NCBI GenBank assembly: GCA_002691085.1 | Contig: NZGX01000046.1 | Location: forward strand, 2,364 to 49,551 | Direction: 5' to 3' | DNA from: Rhodospirillaceae bacterium | GTDB lineage: Bacteria; Pseudomonadota; Alphaproteobacteria; Rhodospirillales; Rhodospirillaceae | Length of the DNA: 47,188 nucleotides | Part shown: positions 35,982 to 44,524 of the stretch, in pieces | Layout: each line of letters opens with the position of its first letter | Numbering within the stretch: position 1 is the stretch's first letter | The notes under the pieces: model-generated | Database searches by the model: none | Seen by the model: the letters and a program-made list of their open reading frames with translations, nothing else | Told to the model about the DNA's origin: nothing | Program-made: the position numbers and the translations under genes

Positions 35982-36818
35982 CTAGTGCATTTCCTCTCCG
36001 CCTGAAACATTAATACTTTCGCCAGTAATGTATTCGGCGTAATCAGATGCCAAAAAAACACATGTATTTGCAGTATCGTTAACTTTACCAACTCTCCCTA
36101 ATGGTATTTTATTTTTTCTAAAAGATAACACACCCTCAATATCAGTACCCAAGACTTTTCCTCTTCTCTCATTCTGAACAGCACCTAGATCTGTTGTTAC
36201 ATGATTTGGACAAATAGCATTAACTGTTATACCATATTCTCCTAACTCCAATGCCGCGGTCCTTGTCAAACCTACTAAACCATGTTTTGAGGAAGTATAA
36301 TGAGCCAAAAATTGAGCAGGACTTTTTGCTGCCTGACTAGCAATATTAATTATTCTTCCACCATTGGCTTGTTCTATAAACCTTTTAGATACATGTTTTG
36401 TTACCAAAAAAGCCCCCCTTAAATTAACATTCAGAACTATATCCCATTCCTCAATTGTTAAATCTACAAGCGGCTTCATAATAAAGCCCACACCCGCATT
36501 ATTCACAACAATATCAATCTTCTGATAGCTTGTAATGATTTTATCAATTGCACCACAAACTGATTCCTCTGATGTTACATCACAAACCACTGAGTCAACT
36601 CGCTGATTTGTTTCAGAGCTAATAAGCTCTGCAACTTGTTTCATTTCATCTAAAGTCCCTATATGCTCGCTTGGTAAGAGGTTTTTTGTAGAAGTACCTA
36701 CATCAGTAATTATTACTTGAGCACCTTCTTCTGCAAACCTTCTTGCAATCCCTGCACCCAATCCTTTTTTTCTTCCTGCCCCCGTTATCATTGCTACTTT
36801 ATTAGTTAAAAATCCCAA
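35982..36818 (-). CDS. Short-chain dehydrogenase/reductase
   Basis: 278 aa. The cofactor loop TGAGRKKGLGAGIA (from residue 12) has an insertion compared with the usual TGxxxGxG. D39 in ITDVG suggests NAD use. The active site is S161, Y174 and K178. An insert near residues 42-55 lengthens the protein compared with a 250-aa SDR. It lies between the aldo-keto reductase and the flavin monooxygenase and probably oxidises an alcohol intermediate of the same pathway. Confidence 0.88.
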   Translation of the reverse strand: MGFLTNKVAMITGAGRKKGLGAGIARRFAEEGAQVIITDVGTSTKNLLPSEHIGTLDEMKQVAELISSETNQRVDSVVCDVTSEESVCGAIDKIITSYQKIDIVVNNAGVGFIMKPLVDLTIEEWDIVLNVNLRGAFLVTKHVSKRFIEQANGGRIINIASQAAKSPAQFLAHYTSSKHGLVGLTRTAALELGEYGITVNAICPNHVTTDLGAVQNERRGKVLGTDIEGVLSFRKNKIPLGRVGKVNDTANTCVFLASDYAEYITGESINVSGGEEMH

Positions 36819-36868
36819 TTCATCCTCCTGATATAAAATTATTATTTGATAAAATTATAAGATAAAAT

Positions 36869-37873
36869 TTAATCGCGCCTTGGGTCTTCAATTTCTTTTG
36901 GACTCCAAGGTAATTCAGAAATTTTTCTGGGAGTATAAGATCTCTCTAGCCTTATAAAATCATCATCTACTAAGTCATGGACCGTGGCACTAATAGCATC
37001 TAAAAGGTGATTTTCTTTTGTAACACCAATGATCGGGTTTGCACCTTTATGAATTAACCAAGATATCCCAACCTCGGCTGGTTTTATATTGTACTTTTTT
37101 GCAATAAAAACAACATCATCTAAAACTGGATCGTAAGTATCTCCATAGAGTATATTTTGTACATTTTCATCCTCAGAGCCTCTCTCAGTTTTGGCAGATT
37201 TACTGCCTGCCCTTGCAATTCTTCCCCTTGCAAGGGGGCTCCATGGAATAAGACCCATGCCTTGGTCTTTAATAAAAGGAATTAAGTCTCGCTCATCTTC
37301 TCTATGTAAAAGATTGTAATGATTCTGCATGCAAACAAACCCTTGCCATCCCTGTTCCTTAGCAACTATCTGAGCTTTTGCTAATTGCCAGCAACGCATA
37401 TTTGAAGCCCCAATATAGCGCGCCTTTCCAGATTTTATAACTTGGTGCAACGCATCCATAGTCTCTTCTATTGGGGTCTTTGTATCCCACCTATGGACTT
37501 GATATAAATCAATGCGCTCAACATTTAACCTCTTTAATGAACCATCGATAGAGCTTAAAATATTTTGTTTAGTTAAACCAATTAGATTTGGTGTCTCTGG
37601 GGAAGGATAAAACATTTTTGTAGAAACAATTATTTGATCTCTAAGATTATTCTCCTTTAAGAATCTACCTAAAATCTCTTCACTCTTTCCGCTAGAATAG
37701 ACATTAGCTGTATCAAAAAAATTAATACCCAGATCAAAAGCTTTTTTCATCAACCTCATAGATTGATCACTGCCAACAACCCATTCTCTCCAATTTGGTG
37801 AACCAAAACTCATACACCCTAAGATCACTTTAGAGACTTCCAGTTCAGTATCTCCTAAGAAATTATATTTCAT
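36869..37873 (-). CDS. Aldo-keto reductase
   Basis: 334 aa TIM-barrel AKR. The catalytic tetrad is present: D54 and Y59 (FFDTANVYSSG), K86 (VSTKMF) and H127 (YQVHRWD). IPWSPLARGRIA and the C-terminal cofactor loop suggest NADP. It resembles general stress-protein-69/YhdN-type reductases. It reduces aldehydes or ketones; the specific substrate is unknown. It sits 31 bases downstream of the Asp/Glu-racemase-family gene. Confidence 0.92.
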   Translation of the reverse strand: MKYNFLGDTELEVSKVILGCMSFGSPNWREWVVGSDQSMRLMKKAFDLGINFFDTANVYSSGKSEEILGRFLKENNLRDQIIVSTKMFYPSPETPNLIGLTKQNILSSIDGSLKRLNVERIDLYQVHRWDTKTPIEETMDALHQVIKSGKARYIGASNMRCWQLAKAQIVAKEQGWQGFVCMQNHYNLLHREDERDLIPFIKDQGMGLIPWSPLARGRIARAGSKSAKTERGSEDENVQNILYGDTYDPVLDDVVFIAKKYNIKPAEVGISWLIHKGANPIIGVTKENHLLDAISATVHDLVDDDFIRLERSYTPRKISELPWSPKEIEDPRRD

Positions 37874-37904
37874 TGAGTTAGTCTCACCTTAGTAATTAAA
37901 AATT

Positions 37905-38669
37905 TCAGAGATCCAAGTATCTCTCTTGCCAGCCATTTATAAGAGGATGTTTTTGGTCAGGGCTAGAATTATCTTTTAAGCCAATAGCATTCATCATTGA
38001 CCAAGCAAGACACATATTTGAAGTAAATACAATAATATTTCTCTCTTTCATAATTTTTTCAACAACACTTAAGCTTGGCATACCTGTTCCTGTCAAAAAC
38101 AATGCATCGACGTTACTTAAGTCAACTTTATACAATGTTTCCAATGCATCTTTAGAAGTTAACTCATAAATAGCTCTTGTATCATCAGAAGAAATTTTAA
38201 TTCTTGTTGCACTTTTTACATCCAAGCCCCTACTAACCCAATAATCTTTGCACATATCAACTGACCACTGTGGGTAAGGAGCACCTATAGCAATTTTAGA
38301 AATTTGCAAAAAATTCATTGCCTGTTCAATCGCTAAACCTGCAGAAATAACTGGATATCCTTTTTCATTAGATAAAAGATCTAAGGCTTTATCTTCCTCA
38401 TCCCTTCCAACGAGATAAGTAGCCGCAGTACAGGCAAAGCCACAAACATCCAACTTAAGGGTATCATATGTTAATAGAGTTTTACCTAGGCTATTAAAAT
38501 ACTCCAAATACCTCTCTTTAGGGTCTTTTCTTTTACTAACGAGACGAGAGGTAATTATAGAAACTTTTCTTGGAAAAAGTGCATACATCTCTGGTTCAAC
38601 TGTTGGGTTTGCTTGTGGAACAGAAACCCCCACCCTACCTAACGAACCATAGTCCCTTTTTACTGACAT
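37905..38669 (-). CDS. Maleate isomerase/Asp-Glu racemase superfamily enzyme
   Basis: 254 aa. The two-domain racemase-like fold carries a cysteine pair: C80 (CGFACTAATYLVG) and C220 (TSNMCLAWSMM), which sit where the catalytic Cys of maleate cis-trans isomerase and arylmalonate decarboxylase lie. C76 is an extra Cys. Members isomerise maleate to fumarate or racemise or decarboxylate small dicarboxylates. Beside a ring-hydroxylating monooxygenase, maleate-type isomerisation at the end of an aromatic pathway is plausible. Confidence 0.8.
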   Translation of the reverse strand: MSVKRDYGSLGRVGVSVPQANPTVEPEMYALFPRKVSIITSRLVSKRKDPKERYLEYFNSLGKTLLTYDTLKLDVCGFACTAATYLVGRDEEDKALDLLSNEKGYPVISAGLAIEQAMNFLQISKIAIGAPYPQWSVDMCKDYWVSRGLDVKSATRIKISSDDTRAIYELTSKDALETLYKVDLSNVDALFLTGTGMPSLSVVEKIMKERNIIVFTSNMCLAWSMMNAIGLKDNSSPDQKHPLINGWQERYLDL

Positions 38670-38693
38670 ATTTATAATCCTCCAACCTGCATC

Positions 38694-39866
38694 TTATTCA
38701 TTATCAACACCATTTAGAATTAAATTTATAAAGTATGCATCATCCCATGCAAAATTTATCTCACCTGACCTATATATGCTTAATCTTTCTGAAGGAATAA
38801 AATAGAGTCTTTGCCCTCCTCTCCCTTCAATAAAAAAAACATCTTCTTTTAAATAAGGAGAGGACACTGGAATAATTCTCCCTGAAGGCTTACTAAGTAA
38901 TCTTCCTCCAGAAAACGGAGAACCTCTCCAAATATGCATCGCAAAATTTGGATTCGTATTAGAACCTCTCAACATAATATTAATCCATTTTTCTGAAATC
39001 ACCTGAACACCATCAAGCTTTCCATTGTTAGCAAGCATTGATCCTATGCGAATCCAGTCCATTGCTTTTGTCTGGATACAGCAGAAAACTCTTGCGTCTC
39101 CTCCCTTTCTATCAAGTCTTACTTGAGCAAAGCTCCCTGAAAGAGGTTTCCATAAATTTTCTCTTAAGAATTCTGAGTATCTTCTCCCAGATGATTTAGT
39201 CAGTACAGAATGTAAAGCCTGGCTATTAATATGATTAAAATCAAAAGAAGATCCTGGTTCAAATGCATATCCGATATCCTCCACAAGACTAAAAATATTT
39301 TCTCCAAAAAAAAGCCTTTGACCAAGGGAGAAGGGACTTTTGTTATATTCTATCTGCTTGAGACCTGAAGTCATGTAAAGAAGATTACCAATAGTTATTT
39401 CTTGCCTCTTATCACCTTTCCATTCAGGAATATAATCAGATACTCGAGTATCAATTGATGGAATTAAATTTTTATCTAAAGCAATTACTGTAGCAATACC
39501 CAAAATACCCTTATGCATTGACTGTGAATCGATAATAGTATTCCGGTTATATCCCTCCTTATAATATTCCAGCTCCAAAGATTCATTACGAGAGATTAAT
39601 AAGGCTAAACTATTAAATGACTTTGCATATTCTACGGCAGACTCCAAAGTATCATCACTAATTGTCCTATTATCAGATTTTGTAATTGATAAAGGTATTA
39701 ATTCCCTATTTTCAATAACTTCAATTGGAGAATACCACTGCCAAGAAGTAAGCACCTCACTATCATCTGGCTGTTTAAACCACCTTAGCCAAAAAGTATG
39801 ATCAATATAGAGATAAAAGCTAAGTGGAATAACAACAAAAAAGGGGATAAGGTATTTTTTAATCAA
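38694..39866 (-). CDS. Serine hydrolase, beta-lactamase/6-aminohexanoate-dimer hydrolase type
   Basis: 390 aa. An N-terminal hydrophobic segment (residues 5-22) is a signal anchor. The S-x-x-K motif is S116-M-H-K119, and GNLLYMTSGL and LRENLWKPLSG are typical of class-C-like serine hydrolases. The segment where the second catalytic motif usually has a tyrosine reads FDFNHIN, so activity may be altered. It is likely a periplasmic or membrane-tethered esterase or amidase rather than an antibiotic-resistance enzyme. It is the first gene of the six-gene catabolic run and is divergent from the DUF3089 gene. Confidence 0.85.
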   Translation of the reverse strand: MIKKYLIPFFVVIPLSFYLYIDHTFWLRWFKQPDDSEVLTSWQWYSPIEVIENRELIPLSITKSDNRTISDDTLESAVEYAKSFNSLALLISRNESLELEYYKEGYNRNTIIDSQSMHKGILGIATVIALDKNLIPSIDTRVSDYIPEWKGDKRQEITIGNLLYMTSGLKQIEYNKSPFSLGQRLFFGENIFSLVEDIGYAFEPGSSFDFNHINSQALHSVLTKSSGRRYSEFLRENLWKPLSGSFAQVRLDRKGGDARVFCCIQTKAMDWIRIGSMLANNGKLDGVQVISEKWINIMLRGSNTNPNFAMHIWRGSPFSGGRLLSKPSGRIIPVSSPYLKEDVFFIEGRGGQRLYFIPSERLSIYRSGEINFAWDDAYFINLILNGVDNE

Positions 39867-39948
39867 GTCATTGCTCCTATAATAATCTAATAATTGTGAA
39901 TAAAAATCATTAACGGTTGTAATAGTCTATCAAATGGAAACACACCTC

Positions 39949-41055
39949 ATGAAAAAAAAATCTATTATTATTATATCTGCATCAATAATTATAAATGCTA
40001 TTGTATTTTCTAACTCAAATGCTCAGTTTTTTGGTGCACCTGAAAAGCATTTTGATGAATACGAAAAACCACCCAAGCCTGATTATAGCAAAGAGTCAAG
40101 TTGGGCGGCTCTTCCAGATCGACAAGATGCTGCTGATGTGTTCCCTGAAAACTCTTTATATAAAGAAAATCAACCTTCTGCAAAAGTTGATGTATTTTAT
40201 ATTCACCCTACAACCTACCGAAATGCAAAAAATTGGAACCAAGATATTAACCTAGAAGAGGTTAATACCTGGACTGATTTAAGCCGTGTTTCTCGTCAAG
40301 GCAGTATTTTTAATGCATGCTGTAAAGTATTTGCACCAAGATACAGACAGGCCGCATTCGGAGCAACATCATCAAAGGAAAGTGGAAAGCTTGCATATGA
40401 CTTCGCCTACCAAGACGTACTAAGTGCATGGAAATATTACATTAATAACTTCAACCATAACCGTCCATTTATAATTGTTGGCCACAGTCAGGGGGCACTT
40501 CATGCCTTCAACTTAATTAAGGAAGAAATTGATAAGTCAAAATATTTTAAAAATATGGTTGCTGCATACATTATTGGTATACCTGTGTTAAAAGGACAGA
40601 TTGAGTTATCAATGAAGAATACTTCAATATGTAAAAAAATATCTGACATAAACTGTATAGTCTCTTGGAATACTTTCACCATGGGTTCTGATGCTTCAAT
40701 TTATAAGAAAATGGCAGTATCTCGTCTCGGTGAAGGACTTGAAGCAAAAGCAGACAAGGGCCTAGTATGCTGGAATCCAACGTCAAATTATATTGATTTA
40801 AACAAAATAAAACCAAACATATCCAATTTGGGGCCTATACCAACAGTTAAAAAAGGTGGAGAACTTCCTGATTTAGCTGAAAAAATCAAAGCTAAATGTG
40901 ATGATGGTATTTTATTTGCCTCTCCACCAAATTCTAAAGAATTTGATTTATTTACCCTTCCAGGAGGAAGTCTTCATATGCACGATATGGAGCTTTTCTA
41001 TGAAAATATAAGAATAAACTCTATTCTGAGATCAAAATACTACACTGTAAATTAA
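39949..41055 (+). CDS. Secreted DUF3089 alpha/beta-hydrolase-like protein
   Basis: About 368 aa. A signal peptide (MKKKSIIIISASIIINAIVFSNSNAQ) is cleaved near residue 25. The body matches DUF3089: DVFYIHPTTY, CCKVFAPRYRQA, DVLSAWKYYI and the nucleophile elbow GHSQGALH, then a C-terminal GGSLHMHDMELFY. It is a predicted exported hydrolase of unknown substrate. I chose the ATG at 39949 because it gives a normal signal n-region; an in-frame ATG at 39934 is also possible. Confidence 0.85.
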   Translation: MKKKSIIIISASIIINAIVFSNSNAQFFGAPEKHFDEYEKPPKPDYSKESSWAALPDRQDAADVFPENSLYKENQPSAKVDVFYIHPTTYRNAKNWNQDINLEEVNTWTDLSRVSRQGSIFNACCKVFAPRYRQAAFGATSSKESGKLAYDFAYQDVLSAWKYYINNFNHNRPFIIVGHSQGALHAFNLIKEEIDKSKYFKNMVAAYIIGIPVLKGQIELSMKNTSICKKISDINCIVSWNTFTMGSDASIYKKMAVSRLGEGLEAKADKGLVCWNPTSNYIDLNKIKPNISNLGPIPTVKKGGELPDLAEKIKAKCDDGILFASPPNSKEFDLFTLPGGSLHMHDMELFYENIRINSILRSKYYTVN

Positions 41056-41198
41056 ATTATTTACTTACAAAGGGTTAGAGAGTGCCAAAAATAATTATTT
41101 ATTAAGAATTATATTGAGAAAGCTTCCTCTTTAGTGAATTTTAATGTAAAAAATCTATATAAATAAAGAAATAAGACAAAAAGTTTAGTTAACTTATT

Positions 41199-41233
41199 CC
41201 GTCCTCAGGGGTAGATAGAATTATCAAGGACGG
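41199..41233 (+). promoter_or_regulatory. 7-bp inverted repeat upstream of the redox operon
   Basis: CCGTCCT at 41199-41205 and AGGACGG at 41227-41233 are perfect inverted copies with a 21-base loop. They lie 18 bases before the ATG and just ahead of the GAGGGG ribosome site. The GC content stands out in this AT-rich leader. It could be an operator or an RNA hairpin controlling translation. Confidence 0.45.
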
Positions 41234-41251
41234 TCTTGTTTTGAGGGGAAA

Positions 41252-43687
41252 ATGATGGCAGAAATTTTTAAAGTTGCCATTGTAGGATCAGGACCGGCTG
41301 GATCAAGTGCCGCAGCTAGGGCAGCCAAGCTAGGCATGAGCCATATATTGATTGAGAGACAAGATCATATATCTGATACAATTTTTAAGTATCAGAAAGG
41401 TAAATTTGTCATGGCAACTCCTGATTTTTTGCCTCTTCGCTCTGATTTAAATTTTCAAGCCGGTAAAAGAGAAGAAATATTAGACGTTTGGGATAACGGG
41501 CTAGAGGATTGTAAGGTAAACGTAAAATTTGACACCGAAGTAACAAGTATAAAAAAAGAAAAAAATTTTACTATAACCTATGCAGATGGAAAAACTTGTG
41601 AAGCGGAAAACGTAATTCTATCAATCGGCCTTCAGGGAAATATAAATAAATTACCATGTGAAGGGGCTGAACTTCCCTTAGTACAATATCAACTGGACGA
41701 CCCAGAAGAATATGAAGCTGAAACTATTGTTATTATAGGTGCAGGAGATGCAGCAATTGAGAACGCTGTTGCTTTATCAAAACAAAATACTGTTATTATA
41801 GTCAACAGAAGAGCTGAATTTGCTAGAGCAAAACAAGGCAACCTATCTTTGATAAGTGAGGCAATCGAAAAAGGTAATGTCGAAGCCTACTATGAAGCCT
41901 CCCCAGTTAAAGTTGAAAAAGATTCGATTACCTTAAAAACAGCTGATGGTGAAGCACGTGTACCATGTAATCGGATTATTGCAAGATTAGGAGCATCTGC
42001 CCCAAGACGTTTTGTTGAATCATGTGGGGTTGATTTTCCAGATAAAGAAGAATTAAAAAAAGACCCAAAAAAAAGACCTGACCCTAGAGTACTTCCTGAA
42101 GTTAGTGCTCAATACGAGTCAAATGTACCCGGTCTTTTTATTATTGGGGCCCTTGGTGGATACCCACTAATTAAACAAGCAATGAACCAGGGTTATGAGG
42201 TTGTTGAATATATTGGGGGAAACAAAATTCCTCCGGCGGATGAACCTCTTCTTGTTGAAAAATTCTCTGTCTTAAATAATCAAAATGTAGATGATGTATT
42301 AGAAACAATAAGAAAAAATATTCCTATCTTTGAAAAACTCAATACACTTCTTTTAAGAGAAGCAATACTAGAATCAAATGTTCACGCTTTTAAAAAAGAC
42401 GATACCATTTTTAAGCGTAATGATTACTCCAATACCTTTTATACAATATATGTTGGAGAGGTTGGTATTCTCGTTGATCCAAATGACCCTTCACAAGTCG
42501 TAACACTTAATCAAGGAAACTTTTTTGGCGAAATGGGACTTATCTCAGGCAGAAGACGTGCTGCAACTGTAAAAGCAATATCTGATTGCATAGTTTTTGA
42601 GACCCCAAGAAGGACAATGCTAAAGCTAATTCAATCAGTTGAAAGCGTAAAAGATAATTTAGATAAAGTCTCAATGCTTCGCCAAATTCAAACACACCTC
42701 ACCCCAGGTGTTGATGCTAGTGATTTACAAGAATTAATTGAGACAGCAGAAATAGAAAATTTTTCTGCAGGAGATGTCATTTTTAACCAAGGCGATGAAG
42801 GTGATCATATGCACCTTATCCGATCAGGATCATGTACAGTTTCTGTCAAAGTCGGAGGTAAAGACATTGTACTCAGTTATGTCCCTTCAGGTAATTATAT
42901 TGGAGAAATGGCTTTACTGTCCGACCAACCAAGATCAGCAACTGTCAAAGCTGCTCATAATACCCAAACTATAAGATTAACCGGAAAAGCCTTCAAAGAT
43001 GTTTTGAAAAAAAATAGTAGTATAAAAAATAGTGTTGAAAAGAAGTTTAAAGAAAGAATTAATCAAAATGAAAAAATGGAGGGACAACCCGAGGCAGGAA
43101 ATATTATTCAATTCCTAATAGAGCAAGGCGTTGGTGAAGGAACAGATGTTTTACTGATTGATGAAACTTTATGTATTCATTGTGATAATTGTGAAAAAGC
43201 CTGTGCAGAAACACATGGTGGTTTATCTAGATTAAATAGAGAGGCTGGTCCTTCTTATGCCTCTATACATGTACCGACTTCATGCAGACATTGCGAGCAT
43301 CCTCATTGTATGGCTGACTGTCCTCCCGATGCCATACATAGAGCACCAGATGGAGAGGTCTTCATAGATGATAGTTGTATTGGATGTGGGAATTGTGAAA
43401 GGAATTGTCCATATGGGGTAATTCAATTGGCCGCCCCCCCACCAGAAAGATTTAATTTATTCTCATGGCTGTTGTTTAATAAAGGGCCGCCCCCAGGGGA
43501 TTTAAGAAAATCAACAGATTATAAAAACAAAAAAAAGAAAGATGAAAATCAAATTAAACAAGCCGTTAAGTGTGATATGTGTAAAGATATTGAAGGAGGA
43601 GCATCCTGTGTTAGGGCTTGCCCAACTGGAGCTGCTGCCCGAGTAAGCCCTGAGGAATTCATGTCCATAACAAGCCTTACAAGCTAG
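41252..43687 (+). CDS. FAD/NAD(P) oxidoreductase-cNMP-binding (x2)-4Fe-4S ferredoxin fusion
   Basis: 811 aa with four parts. Residues 1-335 are a thioredoxin-reductase/YpdA-like flavoprotein with the FAD motif VGSGPAGSSAA near 11 and an NAD(P) motif IIGAGDAAIE near 162. No CxxC dithiol is present, so it is not a thioredoxin reductase. Two cyclic-nucleotide-binding domains follow (about 367-456 and 499-586). Each keeps the Glu and Arg of the phosphate-binding cassette (FGEMGLISGRRRAATV; IGEMALLSDQPRSATV). The C-terminus (about 640-800) has four DmsB/HybA-type Cys clusters: CIHCDNCEKAC, CRHCEHPHCMADC, CIGCGNCERNC and CDMC with CVRAC, enough for four 4Fe-4S centres. No signal peptide is present, so it is cytoplasmic. 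It is followed by a haem-b membrane protein and a decahaem cytochrome, which implies electron flow from NAD(P)H to the membrane under nucleotide control. Confidence 0.9.
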   Translation: MMAEIFKVAIVGSGPAGSSAAARAAKLGMSHILIERQDHISDTIFKYQKGKFVMATPDFLPLRSDLNFQAGKREEILDVWDNGLEDCKVNVKFDTEVTSIKKEKNFTITYADGKTCEAENVILSIGLQGNINKLPCEGAELPLVQYQLDDPEEYEAETIVIIGAGDAAIENAVALSKQNTVIIVNRRAEFARAKQGNLSLISEAIEKGNVEAYYEASPVKVEKDSITLKTADGEARVPCNRIIARLGASAPRRFVESCGVDFPDKEELKKDPKKRPDPRVLPEVSAQYESNVPGLFIIGALGGYPLIKQAMNQGYEVVEYIGGNKIPPADEPLLVEKFSVLNNQNVDDVLETIRKNIPIFEKLNTLLLREAILESNVHAFKKDDTIFKRNDYSNTFYTIYVGEVGILVDPNDPSQVVTLNQGNFFGEMGLISGRRRAATVKAISDCIVFETPRRTMLKLIQSVESVKDNLDKVSMLRQIQTHLTPGVDASDLQELIETAEIENFSAGDVIFNQGDEGDHMHLIRSGSCTVSVKVGGKDIVLSYVPSGNYIGEMALLSDQPRSATVKAAHNTQTIRLTGKAFKDVLKKNSSIKNSVEKKFKERINQNEKMEGQPEAGNIIQFLIEQGVGEGTDVLLIDETLCIHCDNCEKACAETHGGLSRLNREAGPSYASIHVPTSCRHCEHPHCMADCPPDAIHRAPDGEVFIDDSCIGCGNCERNCPYGVIQLAAPPPERFNLFSWLLFNKGPPPGDLRKSTDYKNKKKKDENQIKQAVKCDMCKDIEGGASCVRACPTGAAARVSPEEFMSITSLTS

Positions 43688-43696
43688 GAATAAACA

Positions 43697-44518
43697 GTGC
43701 ATGAATCCCTCCTAATTTATAAAAAATTTAAATACCTTAAATTGACTCTCACCACTGTCATTTTATGTATCGTTTTATATTTGTATCACTCGCCTATTGG
43801 AAGCCCTAATGGGGGAACATGGTTAGGGTATACACTTGGCACACTCGCTGCTTTGATAATGTTTTGGCTAGCATGGTTTGGTGCAAGAAAAAGATCCTAC
43901 AATAAATCAAAAGGGAATCTTGAGGAGTGGGCCTCTGCTCATGTGTATCTGGGTTTAGCTCTAGTAGTAATATCTACTTTACATAGTGGTTTTCAGTTTG
44001 GATTAAATATCCACACGATTTTATATTTCTTAATGATGATAGTAATAATTAGTGGGATTATAGGAGTTTATTTCTATCTAAAATTTCCAAGCCTTATAAC
44101 AAAAAATAGAAATGGTCTGACGACAGAAATGATGTTAACTCAAATTACTGAGATAGATGAAGATATAAGAGAGCTATCAATGTCTCTCGATGATTTTACT
44201 GTTGATTTAATGACAAAAGCAATTGAGGAAACAGTTATTGGAAAAAGTTTTATTATTAAACTTAAAGGAGTTGACCCAGATTGCCATACCTCCTTAGCAA
44301 GAAAACATCTAAGAGAGAAAAAATTTTCTGGAAACAATAAGATTAGAGAGCAGCTTTTATCCAAACTAACTAGAAAAGAGAAAATCTTAGATCAACTGAG
44401 AAATGATCTTAAAATGAGATCTCTTTTACAAATCTGGCTATACATACATGTGCCTTTCACATTTGCTGCACTGGCAGCATTGATAATACATATTTTTTCT
44501 GTTTTTTATTATTGGTAG
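43697..44518 (+). CDS. Di-haem b-type membrane protein of the redox operon
   Basis: 273 aa with about five membrane helices. Two helices carry histidine pairs: H82 and H96 (AHVYLGLALVVISTLHSG) and H251 and H265 (HVPFTFAALAALIIH). Both are H-x13-H, the spacing used by cytochrome b and ferric-reductase-like proteins to bind two stacked haems. Between them is a hydrophilic, helical loop (about 131-240) on one side of the membrane. The likely job is to carry electrons across the inner membrane between the Fe-S flavoprotein and the multihaem cytochrome. The start is GTG with AGGA seven bases upstream, ten bases after the flavoprotein gene. I do not recognise a named family. Confidence 0.82.
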   Translation: MHESLLIYKKFKYLKLTLTTVILCIVLYLYHSPIGSPNGGTWLGYTLGTLAALIMFWLAWFGARKRSYNKSKGNLEEWASAHVYLGLALVVISTLHSGFQFGLNIHTILYFLMMIVIISGIIGVYFYLKFPSLITKNRNGLTTEMMLTQITEIDEDIRELSMSLDDFTVDLMTKAIEETVIGKSFIIKLKGVDPDCHTSLARKHLREKKFSGNNKIREQLLSKLTRKEKILDQLRNDLKMRSLLQIWLYIHVPFTFAALAALIIHIFSVFYYW

Positions 44519-44524
44519 AATAAA

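Noticed and set aside
38694..39866. Antibiotic-resistance class C beta-lactamase
   Set aside because: Only the general serine-hydrolase S-x-x-K pattern is present, the second motif is altered, the protein is membrane-tethered, and the neighbours are catabolic. An esterase or amidase is more likely.
41252..43687. Thioredoxin reductase
   Set aside because: The N-terminal half resembles that fold, but the CxxC dithiol is missing and the protein carries cNMP and ferredoxin modules.
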